The position numbers and the translations under genes are program-made. The notes under the pieces were generated by a model, which made no database searches, had not been told where the DNA came from, and saw only the letters and a program-made list of their open reading frames with translations. Below, one piece after another: positions 26,017-34,439 of a stretch of 64,000 nucleotides of DNA. The DNA is from Labedaea rhizosphaerae (lineage in GTDB: Bacteria > Actinomycetota > Actinomycetes > Mycobacteriales > Pseudonocardiaceae). Location: assembly GCF_004362825.1 (NCBI RefSeq), contig NZ_SNXZ01000002.1:186001-250000 (forward strand). The letters run 5' to 3'. The first letter of the stretch is position 1; every line of letters starts with the position of its first letter.

Positions 26017-26036
26017 GTTCGTACACACCATTTCCG
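26017..26036 (-). promoter_or_regulatory. Putative cluster operator, CGGAAA-N10-GAAC copy 2
   Basis: Minus-strand copy of the shared 20-bp motif, 44 bp upstream of the 25530-25973 gene. Its spacer begins TGG, as in copy 1 at 22224. Confidence 0.5.
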
Positions 26037-26139
26037 GTGCCGCGACCGACAAGACCGAGTCAAATACTTCAGGAACATATAGTCAAGTCGTTCGATACCG
26101 GGCAACCCGGCGATTTTTTGAACGAACCCCGCTCAAGTC

Positions 26140-26159
26140 CGGAAACTCCGCACTCGAAC
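26140..26159 (+). promoter_or_regulatory. Putative cluster operator, CGGAAA-N10-GAAC copy 3
   Basis: Plus-strand copy of the shared motif, preceded by CAAGTC and by TTGAAC 16 nt further upstream. Copies 4 and 5 show the same flank. It lies about 370 bp before the acyl-CoA-dehydrogenase-like gene. Confidence 0.5.
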
Positions 26160-26529
26160 AGCAGAACCGAGTGAATGTGCCGATGAACGTCGGGATCGTA
26201 AATGGACCGGCCGGTCCCGGCCCAGCACTCGACTCGACCGCCGGGGCAGATCGCTTCAAAAATGAACAGCTACCTCGCGGATTGGGCGCAGACGGTCAAC
26301 AAGAGTTACGCCAAACAGGTGAGCGCGCTGCCGTAACCGGGGTAAACGCACCGCCATTCCGGCTACGCGAAGTGTTTCTGGACAGCAACTACCCTGATCA
26401 TTACCCTCATGTTCAGTTCTGACCCACGAGGCAAATTCGACGCTGAGGGATTCGGCAAAGCACTCACCGCGCGGTGACGCGCGCGGTGAAAGCTGCCCAG
26501 CTCCGCTCGGCGAGATTGGATGGTGTCGG

Positions 26530-27651
26530 GTGACCGACTACGCGGCGGTAACCCAGCAGGTCGTCGACGACGTCATCGCACCCGGGGCGGCCCAGGTCGA
26601 CAGCAGCGGGGAGTTCCCGCGAGCAGGCATCGACGCCCTCGCCCAGGCCGGGGTCCTCGGGATGATGAGCGCCACCGACGTCGGCGGTGGCGGGCAGGGC
26701 CTGGCCGAGGCCGCCGCCGTCATCGAGAAGATCGCCGGCGCCTGCGGGTCGACCGCGATGGTGGTGCTGATGCACTTCGCCGCGACCGGCCTCCTCGAGG
26801 CGCACGGCGACACCGAGACCCGCAAGGCCATCGCCACGGGGCAGCACCTCACCACCCTCGCGTTCTCCGAAGCCGGCTCCCGCAGCCACTTCTGGGCGCC
26901 CACGAGCACGGCCAAGAGCGACGGGAACGGCAAGGTCACCCTCGACGCCAAGAAGAGCTGGGTCACCTCCTCCCACGAGGCCGACAGCTACGTCTGGTCC
27001 AGCACGCCGCTGTCGGCCGAGGGCCCGATGACGCTGTGGCACGTGCCCAGCAACTCCGGCGGTCTCACCGTGCGCGGCAAGTTCGACGGCCTCGGCCTGC
27101 GCGGCAACGACTCGAACCCGGTGGCCGGCGACAGCGTCGAGGTCGCCGCGAGCGCACAGCTCGGCGACGACGGCGCGGGCCTGGACATCGCCCTGGGCAC
27201 CTGCCTGCCGGTGTTCCTCGTGCTCAACGCCTCGTTCTCGCTCGGGCTGATGCAGGCCATGGTCGGTGAGGCCGGCGAGCACCTGAAGAACACCCGGCTC
27301 ACGCACCTCGACCAGTCCCTGGCCGAGCAGCTGCCCCAGCGCACCAAGTACGCGGAGCTGCTGACCAAGGTGGACGGTGTGCGTGCCTTCCTCCAGGACA
27401 CCCTGGCCGCACTCGGCAGCGGGCGCCCGGACGCGACGCTGCGCGTGCTGCAGGTGAAGGCCGTGGCCGCCGAGGCGGCGTCCGAGGTGGCCGACGGCGT
27501 CATGCGGCTGTGCGGTGGTTCGGCGTTCCGCAAGGAACTCGGCGTGGAGCGGCGCTTCCGCGACTCGCTGGCCGCCCGTGTCATGGCACCGACCACCGAC
27601 GCGCTGCGCGACTTCGTCGGCCGCGCCACGCTCGGCCTCCCCCTCTTCTGA
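26530..27651 (+). CDS. Acyl-CoA-dehydrogenase-fold flavoprotein, possible N- or S-oxygenase
   Basis: A 373-residue acyl-CoA dehydrogenase superfamily protein. N-terminal helices lead into VLGMMSATDVGGGGQGL and a middle beta-domain with TLAFSEAGSRSHFW and AKKSWVTSSHEAD. The C-terminal helical domain ends RFRDSLAARVMAPTTDALRDF, as in flavin N-oxygenases and related desaturases. The canonical catalytic Glu motif is not evident. It starts with GTG at 26530. It leads a tight operon with the PhnD-like and TusA/diiron genes (11-bp gap, then an ATGA overlap). Role unknown; oxidation of a sulfur or nitrogen substrate is an inference from neighbours. Confidence 0.78.
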   Translation: MTDYAAVTQQVVDDVIAPGAAQVDSSGEFPRAGIDALAQAGVLGMMSATDVGGGGQGLAEAAAVIEKIAGACGSTAMVVLMHFAATGLLEAHGDTETRKAIATGQHLTTLAFSEAGSRSHFWAPTSTAKSDGNGKVTLDAKKSWVTSSHEADSYVWSSTPLSAEGPMTLWHVPSNSGGLTVRGKFDGLGLRGNDSNPVAGDSVEVAASAQLGDDGAGLDIALGTCLPVFLVLNASFSLGLMQAMVGEAGEHLKNTRLTHLDQSLAEQLPQRTKYAELLTKVDGVRAFLQDTLAALGSGRPDATLRVLQVKAVAAEAASEVADGVMRLCGGSAFRKELGVERRFRDSLAARVMAPTTDALRDFVGRATLGLPLF

Positions 27652-27662
27652 CAGGACCCGTG

Positions 27663-28517
27663 ATGACGACATTGCTCATGGGCGCGGTCGCCTACGACCC
27701 CAAGGTGGTCACGATCTGGGGTGGCTTCCGCTCCTGGTTGCGCGCCCGCGACTTCGATTTCGACTTCGTCCTCTACTCCAACTACGAACGCCAGGCCGAG
27801 GACCTGGTCGAGGGCCGCATCCACACGGCGTGGAACTCGCCGCTGGCGTGGCTGCGCACCGAGCGGCTGGCCAAGGCGGCCGGGCGGACCGTGCGCCCGC
27901 TGGTCATGCGCGACACCGACCGCGACCTCACCTCCGTCGTGGTGGTCCGCACGGAGTCGGCGGCGGAGAAGGTGTCCGATCTCAAGGGCGCCACGATCGG
28001 CGTCGGCGCGGTGGACTCCCCCCAGGCGACGCTGATCCCCCGCTCGTTCCTGCGCGAGGCGGGCCTCGAACCGGGTAACGACCTGTCCGTGCGCCGCTTC
28101 GACGTCGGGGTCGGCCTGCACGGCGACCACATCGGCGGCGAGCGGGACGCGGCGCGGGCGTTGCTGGCCGGCGAGGTCGACGCGGCGACGATGATCGACA
28201 CCAACCACCTGCTGTTCGGCCGCGAGGGCACGTTGCCCGCGGGCAGCACCCGCGTGCTCGCCCAGACCGGCAAGTTCGACCACTGCAACATGTCCGTGGT
28301 CGACACCGCGCCCGACGACCTGGTCAAGCGCTTCGGTGAGCTGCTGCTGTCGATGTCGTACGCCGACGCGGAGGTCCGGCCGCTGCTGGACCTCGAGGGC
28401 CTGAAGATGTGGCAGGAAGGCCGCACGACGGGATACGGGCTGCTGGAGACGGCGGTGGACGAGGAGGGGTTCTACGACGAGCGGGGGACGGTGACCGCGA
28501 CGGAGTACTCCCCATGA
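27663..28517 (+). CDS. Cytosolic PhnD/SsuA-like ligand-binding-fold protein
   Basis: A 284-residue type 2 periplasmic-binding-fold protein. It has VVVVRTESAAEKVSDLKGATIGVGAVDS, the pattern shared by PhnD, SsuA and related domains, then LLAGEVDAATMIDTNHL. There is no signal peptide or lipobox, so it stays in the cytoplasm and may be an enzyme (some relatives are decarboxylases or pyrimidine-biosynthetic proteins) or a substrate carrier. The ATG is 11 bp after the preceding stop, and its own stop overlaps the next start (ATGA at 28514). A second, exported PhnD-like protein occurs at 29874, so two versions of this fold flank the TusA/diiron gene. Confidence 0.75.
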   Translation: MTTLLMGAVAYDPKVVTIWGGFRSWLRARDFDFDFVLYSNYERQAEDLVEGRIHTAWNSPLAWLRTERLAKAAGRTVRPLVMRDTDRDLTSVVVVRTESAAEKVSDLKGATIGVGAVDSPQATLIPRSFLREAGLEPGNDLSVRRFDVGVGLHGDHIGGERDAARALLAGEVDAATMIDTNHLLFGREGTLPAGSTRVLAQTGKFDHCNMSVVDTAPDDLVKRFGELLLSMSYADAEVRPLLDLEGLKMWQEGRTTGYGLLETAVDEEGFYDERGTVTATEYSP

Positions 28518-29722
28518 CAAACCCAGCCGAACCGGTCGTGGACCTGGAAACCCTGAGCTTCGAGCAAGGCGCGCACTTGCTTGTCCAGCAAGAGCTCCTG
28601 GGTCTGCGACCGGGACAACGGCTCGGCGTGACCGGCGCCGACCCGGCGCTCGTGGTGCACCTCGAGGTGTGGTGCCGTGCCCACGGGCACCGGGTCACCC
28701 CCGCGCTCGACACCGACTTCGGGGTCCGGGCGTGGGTCGAGCGCGGCCGCGCCGACCTCGACCGGTGGGCCGGCGCGCAGCGCGCCGGCGCGCCGGGTGT
28801 GGACGGCATCGTGGCCGACCCGCCGAGCGACTGGGGGCTCGCGGCCCGCGGGGCGCTGATCGAGGTGGGCGGCCCGCAGACGCCGTTCGACATCACGCAC
28901 CGAGACCTGGTGTGGGCCGAGATCGCGCCCGCGCTCTACGCCAACGCGGCGTCCGCGCAGTGGGACCCGAACACCGCGATCGACTGGTCGGCACCGGTCG
29001 ACAACGCGCCCGAGGTGGAGCGCGCGGTGGTGCAGGTGATGACCTACTTGATCGAGAACGAGCAAGCGGCGCTGGTCATCCCGGCGAAGCTGCTCGCACG
29101 CGTGCACCCGCACTTCCGCGAGGTGCTGCAGCTGCTGGCCGTGCAGGCGGCCGACGAGGCGCGGCACATGGAGGTGTTCACCCGCCGGGCCCTGCTGACC
29201 GGGCACGAGATGGGCACCTCGGCGGTCAGCGGCCGGGAGTCGCTGTCGACGCTCTTGCACGAGGCCGAGTTCTCGATGGCGTCGTTCCTGCTGTCGGTGC
29301 TCGGCGAGGGCAGCTTCCTGAACCTGCTGGAATTCCTCGACAAGAACGCCCCCGACCCGGTGACCCGCATGGTGACCCGGCTCGCGCGCCGCGACGAGGC
29401 GCGGCACGTGGCGTTCGGCGTCGCCCACCTGCGCCACCAGGCCACCCTCGATCCCGACGTGCACCGCAGGATGCGGATGGCGGTCGAGCGCCGCTACGAC
29501 GCGTTGGTCGACACCGCCGGGCTGAACCAGGACGTGTTCGACTCGCTGGTGATCCTCGCGGCCGGGGCATGGACACCGCAGGCCATCGCCAAGGGCTACG
29601 AGGCGGTCATGCGCCTGCAGTCCGAAATGGATGACGGACGGCAGCGCAGGCTGGTCCACCTCGGGTTCTCCGGCGACGAGGCGGCGGATCTCTCCGCTTT
29701 GCACACCAAGAACTTCATGTAG
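28514..29722 (+). CDS. TusA-like domain fused to a ferritin-like diiron oxygenase domain
   Basis: A 402-residue fusion. Residues about 10-75 resemble a TusA/SirA domain (LRPGQRLGVTGADP, then VWCRAHGHRV) but lack the usual CPxP cysteine motif. Residues about 170-330 form a ferritin-like four-helix bundle with two carboxylate-bridged iron motifs: ENEQAA with DEARHMEV, and HEAEFS with RRDEARHVAFG (E, ExxH, E, ExxH). This implies an O2-activating diiron site, as in amine N-oxygenases and fatty acid desaturases. The domain pairing is unusual and suggests oxidation of a sulfur- or carrier-bound substrate. It is coupled to the PhnD-like gene through an ATGA overlap. Confidence 0.78.
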   Translation: MTNPAEPVVDLETLSFEQGAHLLVQQELLGLRPGQRLGVTGADPALVVHLEVWCRAHGHRVTPALDTDFGVRAWVERGRADLDRWAGAQRAGAPGVDGIVADPPSDWGLAARGALIEVGGPQTPFDITHRDLVWAEIAPALYANAASAQWDPNTAIDWSAPVDNAPEVERAVVQVMTYLIENEQAALVIPAKLLARVHPHFREVLQLLAVQAADEARHMEVFTRRALLTGHEMGTSAVSGRESLSTLLHEAEFSMASFLLSVLGEGSFLNLLEFLDKNAPDPVTRMVTRLARRDEARHVAFGVAHLRHQATLDPDVHRRMRMAVERRYDALVDTAGLNQDVFDSLVILAAGAWTPQAIAKGYEAVMRLQSEMDDGRQRRLVHLGFSGDEAADLSALHTKNFM

Positions 29723-29768
29723 CAGGCGTTCAGGCGTTCAACTGTCCTCCCCCGCGACACGGGCTTAT

Positions 29769-29813
29769 GTTGGTGCGCAGCCCCGCGACCCTTCCGCGGC
29801 GCGATCCACCAAC
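29769..29813 (+). promoter_or_regulatory. Structured leader upstream of the PhnDCE-type operon
   Basis: The 151-bp gap between two plus-strand operons contains a nested stem: outer GTTGGTG / CACCAAC, inner CGC / GCG and an apical CCGCG / CGCGG hairpin. It could be a terminator of the preceding operon or a regulatory RNA of the transporter genes. I cannot match it to a known riboswitch. Confidence 0.4.
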
Positions 29814-29873
29814 ACCGGCGGCCGCACCACGGCCGTGCTCCGGCACGCCCCCAGTCCTGTGTGGAGGACGTTC

Positions 29874-30797
29874 ATGCGCAAAGCGTTGGTACGCCTGGTG
29901 GCTCTGGTAGCCGCCCTCCTGTTGACGGTGTCGGCCTGCGGCACCTCCCCCGCCGACCCGCGCTCCGGTCACGACGGCGGCGGCGCCGTGCTCAGCATCA
30001 GCGCGATTCCCGACCAGGACCCGCAGCTGCTGCAACGGTTGTACGGAACGGTGTCGGACTACCTGACCAAGAAGCTCGGTGTCACCGTGCAGTACGTGCC
30101 GGTCACCGACTACACGGCGTCGGTCACCGCGTTCAAGCGTGGCGACCTGCAAATGGTCTTCTTCGGCGGGCTCACCGGCGTACAGGCCCGCGCCCAGGTC
30201 CCCGGCTCGGTCCTGATCGCCCAGCGCGACATCGACGCGCACTTCCGCAGCGTGTTCATCGCCAACGCCGACTCGGACCTGAAGCCGGTCACCGACGTGG
30301 CCGGGCTCGCCGAGCTCGCGGGCCACTCGTTCACCTTCGGCAGCGAGTCCTCGACGTCGGGACGCCTGATGCCGCAGTACTTCCTGATGAAGGCCGGCGT
30401 CACGATGGACAAGCTGTCCGGCAAGCCCGGCTACTCCGGCTCGCACGACGCCACCACCAAGCTCGTCGCGGCCGGTACCTACCAGAGCGGCGCACTGAAC
30501 GCGTCGGTGTGGGACGCCCGGGTCAAGGCGGGCAAGATCGACCTGAGCAAGGTGAAGCTGATCTACCGCACGCCCGAGTTCCACGACTACCACTGGCTCG
30601 CTCGCCCCGACCTCGACCAGCGCTTCGGCGCGGGCTTCACCAAGAAGGTCACCGACGCCGTCCTCGGCATCAGCGCGGCCGACCCGCAGGGCAAGCAGAT
30701 CCTGGACCTGTTCACCGCCAAGGCTTTCGTGCCCACCGAGGCGGCGAACTACGGGCAGATCGAAGAGGTCGCGCGTGCTTCCGGACTCCTGCGCTGA
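29874..30797 (+). CDS. PhnD-type ABC transporter substrate-binding lipoprotein
   Basis: A 307-residue exported lipoprotein. The N-terminus is a signal peptide with lipobox LTVSAC (Cys near residue 22), so it is anchored outside the membrane. The rest is a phosphonate/phosphite/phosphate-binding (PhnD) fold with VTVQYVPVTDYTASVTAFKRG, MVFFGGLTG and HSFTFGSESSTSGRLMP. It delivers its ligand to the permease at 31569. In this sulfur-oriented locus the ligand might be a sulfonate or other oxyanion rather than phosphonate. GGAGG lies 6 nt before the ATG. Its end overlaps the ATPase gene by 23 bp. Confidence 0.85.
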   Translation: MRKALVRLVALVAALLLTVSACGTSPADPRSGHDGGGAVLSISAIPDQDPQLLQRLYGTVSDYLTKKLGVTVQYVPVTDYTASVTAFKRGDLQMVFFGGLTGVQARAQVPGSVLIAQRDIDAHFRSVFIANADSDLKPVTDVAGLAELAGHSFTFGSESSTSGRLMPQYFLMKAGVTMDKLSGKPGYSGSHDATTKLVAAGTYQSGALNASVWDARVKAGKIDLSKVKLIYRTPEFHDYHWLARPDLDQRFGAGFTKKVTDAVLGISAADPQGKQILDLFTAKAFVPTEAANYGQIEEVARASGLLR

Positions 30798-31572
30798 CCC
30801 CGTCGCCGAGCTCCAGCCCATCGCCGAACTGCGCGCCGCCGGCGCGGTCCGGGGCTCGGTGACCGCGCTCGCCGGGATCGACCTGCGCATCGCGCCCGGC
30901 GAGCGGGTCGCCGTGATCGGCCCGAGCGGCGCCGGCAAGAGCAGCCTCGTCGGGTTGCTCAACGGCACCGTCGCCGCCACCTCGGGCAGTGTCACCGTGC
31001 TGGGGTGCCGGTTCACGGGCGCGCCAGGCGCCGCGATCCGGCGGGCACAGCGCCGGATCGGCACCGTGCACCAGCGCTTCGACCTGGTGGAGCAGCTCAG
31101 TGTCGTGCACAACGTCAACGCCGGGCGGCTCGGCGGCTGGCCGGTGTGGAAGGCCTTGCTGTCGCTGGTCGCGCCGCGTGGGGTCGCCGAGGCGCGGGCG
31201 GCCCTGGACCGGGTCGGCATCGGCGCGAAGGTGCGCCAGCGCGCCGGGGATCTCTCCGGCGGCGAGCAGCAACGCGTGGCCATCGCGCGGGTGCTGGTCC
31301 AGCGGCCGTTGCTCGTGCTGGCCGACGAGCCGGTCGCCTCCTTGGACCCGGCTCGCGGCCGGGAGGTGATCGACTTGCTGCTGGAGCTGTCCGGCGAGCT
31401 CGGCACCACCCTGCTGACCTGCCTGCACGACGTCGGGATGGCGCTCGGCTCGTTCGAGCGGGTGGTCGGCCTGCGTGCCGGGACCGTGGTGTTCGACCGC
31501 CCACCGAGCGCGCTGAGCGACGGCGACATCCGCGACCTCTACGCGTTCGCTGCCCCGGTGCCGCACCCGTGA
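30775..31572 (+). CDS. PhnC-type ABC transporter ATPase
   Basis: A 265-residue ABC ATPase that energises the importer. Walker A is GPSGAGKSS (about residue 48), the signature is LSGGEQQRVAIARVL and Walker B is LLVLADEPVASLDP, with a His switch in CLHDVGMAL. The GTG start at 30775 has AGAGG 4 nt upstream and lies inside the 3-prime end of the binding-protein gene. The stop overlaps the permease start (GTGA). A PhnC/GluQ-like importer ATPase; the substrate follows that of the binding protein. Confidence 0.88.
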   Translation: MLPDSCADPVAELQPIAELRAAGAVRGSVTALAGIDLRIAPGERVAVIGPSGAGKSSLVGLLNGTVAATSGSVTVLGCRFTGAPGAAIRRAQRRIGTVHQRFDLVEQLSVVHNVNAGRLGGWPVWKALLSLVAPRGVAEARAALDRVGIGAKVRQRAGDLSGGEQQRVAIARVLVQRPLLVLADEPVASLDPARGREVIDLLLELSGELGTTLLTCLHDVGMALGSFERVVGLRAGTVVFDRPPSALSDGDIRDLYAFAAPVPHP

Positions 31573-33218
31573 CCGCGACCCAGGTCGAGGACGGCGCCGC
31601 GCTCGAGGTGCGGGTGCCGTTGCCCCGCAAGCGGATCCGCCACGAGCACCGGCGACGCCGGTGGCTGCTGGTGATCGTGGCGGCGATCGTGGCCTCGGTC
31701 GTGACCGCAGTGTCCGGCGCGGGCGACGTCATGCGCGTGGACGGGTTCGGGTCGTTCCTCGAGTTCTTCCAGGCGGCGCTGCACCCGCGCGCCGATGCCG
31801 GGTTCCTCGGCCTGACCGCGACCTCCGCGATCACCACGCTGGCCTACGCCGTGCTCGGGACCCTGGTCAGCCTGGTGATCGGGTTGGTCGGGGGCGTGCT
31901 GACCTCGCAGACGTGGTGGCTGGCCCGCCCGCAGGGCCGCCGCGCCGGGCGGGTGGGGTGGTTTGTCACCCGGGCAGTGCTCGTCGTCCCCCGGGCGATC
32001 CACGAGGTGATCTGGGGCCTGGTGCTGCTCGCGGTGTTCGGTCTCGACCCGATGGTCGCGGTGCTGGCCATCGGCATCCCGTTCGGCGCGGTGACCGCCA
32101 AGGTGTTCTCCGAGCTGATCGACGAGGCCCCGCACGGGCCGTACACCGCGCTGCTCGCCGCCGGTTCGGGCCGTCTTCCCGCATTGGTCTACGGGATCTT
32201 CCCCGGCGCGTTGTCGGATCTGCTGTCGTATGCCTTCTACCGCTTCGAGTGCGCCATCCGCAGCGCCGCGATCCTGGGCCTCGTCGGCGCGGGCGGGCTC
32301 GGCTTCCAGCTGGCGCTGAGCTTCCAGACGTTGCAGTACAACGAGATCTGGACCTTGTTGTACGCATTGGTGGTGCTGAGCATCGCCGCGGACCAGTGGA
32401 GCTCGTTCGTGCGCACCCGTCGCACGACCCGGGTGCTCGGCGGGTCGGCGGTGGTGGCCGCGGTCCTCGCCGCGTTCTCGTGGTGGTGGGTCGGCTTCGA
32501 CCCTTCCGTGCTGTGGCAAGGCAACACGTGGACGCTGGCCGGCCGGGTGCTCGCCGACGCGGTGCCACCCACGTTCGGCGGCCAGTCCCCGCTGGACCTG
32601 CTCGGGCTCGCGGGGATCACCGTGTCGATGTCGGTCATCGCCATCACGGTCGCGTTCTTCGGTGGCGCGCTGCTCGCGTTCCCCTCCGCCCGATTACCCT
32701 GGCTGGGGCTACGACGGCGGTCCGGGGGTCTGCTGTGGACGATCCGATCGGGCCTGTGCAAGCTGATCCTCGTTCTGCTGCGGGCGATCCCGCCACCGGT
32801 GTGGGCCCTGCTGTTCCTGTTCGTGTTCTACCCGGGCGTGCTGCCCGGCGCGCTCGCCCTCGGCGTCTACACCGCCGGGGTGCTCGGACGGCTGATGGCC
32901 GAGGCCGCGGAGAACCTGGACGGCCGGCCGCTGCGGGCGTTGCGTGCGCACGGCACCGCCGAACCACTGGTCTTCTGCTACGCCGTGCTGCCCGCCGTGA
33001 CGCCGAAGTTCGTCGCCTACGGGCTCTACCGGTGGGAGGTGGCGATCCGCGAGACGGTCGTGGTCGGCGTCGTCGGGGCCGGCGGGCTCGGCCTGCTGCT
33101 CAACCAGCAGCTGGCGAGCTTCGACTACGCGGCGAGCCTCACCACGGTCGCGGCCCTGATCCTGCTCACGCTGGTGGTCGACTTGGGCAGCGCCGCACTA
33201 CGCCGAGCGCTGCGGTGA
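31569..33218 (+). CDS. PhnE-type ABC transporter permease, tandem fusion of two permease domains
   Basis: A 549-residue membrane protein made of two complete PhnE-like permease domains in one chain, each with an EAA-type coupling loop. The first has APHGPYTALLAAGSGRLPAL then VGAGGLGFQLA; the second has LDGRPLRALRAHGTAEPL then VVGAGGLGLLLN. Most PhnE proteins carry one domain and dimerise, so this fusion is a compact heterodimer equivalent, known also in some other bacteria. The GTG at 31569 overlaps the ATPase stop. The 3-prime end overlaps the convergent MFS gene by 21 bp. Confidence 0.87.
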   Translation: MTATQVEDGAALEVRVPLPRKRIRHEHRRRRWLLVIVAAIVASVVTAVSGAGDVMRVDGFGSFLEFFQAALHPRADAGFLGLTATSAITTLAYAVLGTLVSLVIGLVGGVLTSQTWWLARPQGRRAGRVGWFVTRAVLVVPRAIHEVIWGLVLLAVFGLDPMVAVLAIGIPFGAVTAKVFSELIDEAPHGPYTALLAAGSGRLPALVYGIFPGALSDLLSYAFYRFECAIRSAAILGLVGAGGLGFQLALSFQTLQYNEIWTLLYALVVLSIAADQWSSFVRTRRTTRVLGGSAVVAAVLAAFSWWWVGFDPSVLWQGNTWTLAGRVLADAVPPTFGGQSPLDLLGLAGITVSMSVIAITVAFFGGALLAFPSARLPWLGLRRRSGGLLWTIRSGLCKLILVLLRAIPPPVWALLFLFVFYPGVLPGALALGVYTAGVLGRLMAEAAENLDGRPLRALRAHGTAEPLVFCYAVLPAVTPKFVAYGLYRWEVAIRETVVVGVVGAGGLGLLLNQQLASFDYAASLTTVAALILLTLVVDLGSAALRRALR

Positions 33219-34439
33219 GCGTGGGTGGGTCTCGTACATCCGGACCGCGACCACGAGCCCGGAAGCGGCGGTGATGACCGCGACCAGCGCCACCGCGGCC
33301 CGCAGCCCCCAGAGGTCGGCGGCGACGCCGGATACCACGGCCCCGACGGCGAACCCGCCGTCGCGCCAGAGCCGGTAGACGCCGACCGCCCGCGCCCGCC
33401 AGGCCGGGTGCGCGACGTCGCCGATCGTCGCGAGCAGCGTCGGGTAGACCATGGCGGTGCCCACGCCCAGCAGCACCATGGCCACGGCGAACACCGCGAA
33501 GCTCGAGCCGACCGCCACGACGGTCAGCGCACCGGCCTGCACCAGCATGCCTGCCGTGATGAGGTGCTTGCGGCCCAAGCGATCCGACGCCGGTCCGGAC
33601 ACCAGTTGGCCGATCCCCCACACAGCCGGGTAGAGCGCCGTCAGCACGCCGACGCCGGTCAGCGAGCCGCTGACGGTGGTGAACAGGATCGGGAAGAGGC
33701 CCATGGCGAGGCCGTCGTTGAGGTTGTTGACCATGCCGGCCTGGCACGCGGCGGACAGCGCGCGCTCACGGAAACTGGTGTGGCGCAAGACGTTGCCGGG
33801 TGGCGCCACGTCGTCGTGCAGCTTCGCCTCGGTCTCGGCGTGCGCTCGGGTTTCCCGGACCACGGCGGTGCTCAGCCCGAGCCCGATGACGATGCAGGCC
33901 GCACCGAACAGGAACGGCGCGGGACGCAGGCCGTAGCGCGCGGCCAGGTAGCCGGTGATGGCAGCGGTGAGCGCGACCGCGAGGTAGCCGGCCGCCTCGT
34001 TGAGGCCCATCGCGAGGCCGCGACGGCGCGGGCCGGCCAGGTCGATCTTCATGATGACGGTCGTGGACCAGGTCAGTCCCTGGTGGACACCGAGCAGCAC
34101 GTTCGCGGCGATGATGCCCATCCAGACCGGGGACCACGCCAGCAGCACCGGCACCGGGATGGCGACGAGCCAGCCTGCGACGAGCACCGGCTTGCGGCCG
34201 TACCGGTCGGACCACGTGCCCGCGAAGTAGTTCGTGATGGCCTTGGTCAGCCCGAACGCCAGGACGTAGGTGAGCAGGGCGGTGTATCCGGTCAGGTGGA
34301 AGACGTCCTCGGCGAGCAGCGGCAGCGTGCTGCGTTCCTGCCCCAGCGTGGCCCCGACCAGGGCGTTGACGACGACCAGCAGCGTGAACTGGGCGAGGTT
34401 CGCCCTGATCCCGAGCCGCGGTTGTCCGGTGTCGGTCAC
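33198..34439 (-). CDS. MFS transporter (12-TM)
   Basis: A 413-residue major facilitator with 12 predicted helices. Motif A is GTWSDRYGRKPVLVAGW after helix 2 and recurs weakly as GPASDRLGRKHLI in the second half. It resembles multidrug and small-molecule MFS proteins, with no clear substrate. The GTG start at 34439 overlaps the stop of the MBL/rhodanese gene (GTGA), so the two are co-translated, suggesting that the transporter moves a sulfur compound handled by that enzyme (for example sulfite or thiosulfate). This is inference. It ends tail-to-tail with the PhnE gene. Confidence 0.85.
   Translation of the reverse strand: MTDTGQPRLGIRANLAQFTLLVVVNALVGATLGQERSTLPLLAEDVFHLTGYTALLTYVLAFGLTKAITNYFAGTWSDRYGRKPVLVAGWLVAIPVPVLLAWSPVWMGIIAANVLLGVHQGLTWSTTVIMKIDLAGPRRRGLAMGLNEAAGYLAVALTAAITGYLAARYGLRPAPFLFGAACIVIGLGLSTAVVRETRAHAETEAKLHDDVAPPGNVLRHTSFRERALSAACQAGMVNNLNDGLAMGLFPILFTTVSGSLTGVGVLTALYPAVWGIGQLVSGPASDRLGRKHLITAGMLVQAGALTVVAVGSSFAVFAVAMVLLGVGTAMVYPTLLATIGDVAHPAWRARAVGVYRLWRDGGFAVGAVVSGVAADLWGLRAAVALVAVITAASGLVVAVRMYETHPRSPQRSA

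Larger units (their letters stand above)
25974..26529. other. Divergent intergenic control region (556 bp)
   Basis: A gene-free, comparatively AT-rich stretch between two divergent operons. It holds two copies of the CGGAAA-N10-GAAC motif, one on each strand and each oriented toward its own operon. A short plus-strand open frame inside it lacks a ribosome-binding site and family resemblance, so I treat it as non-coding. Confidence 0.7.

Noticed and set aside
25997-26422. Plus-strand 141-codon frame in the divergent control region
   Set aside because: No ribosome-binding site or family, and it overlaps the motif sites and promoters.
27663-28517. Calling the PhnD-like cytosolic protein a 4,5-dihydroxyphthalate decarboxylase
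   Set aside because: The fold is shared but no catalytic residues could be identified to support it.
29769-29813. Assignment to a known SAM or cobalamin riboswitch
   Set aside because: I could not find the conserved core nucleotides of those classes.
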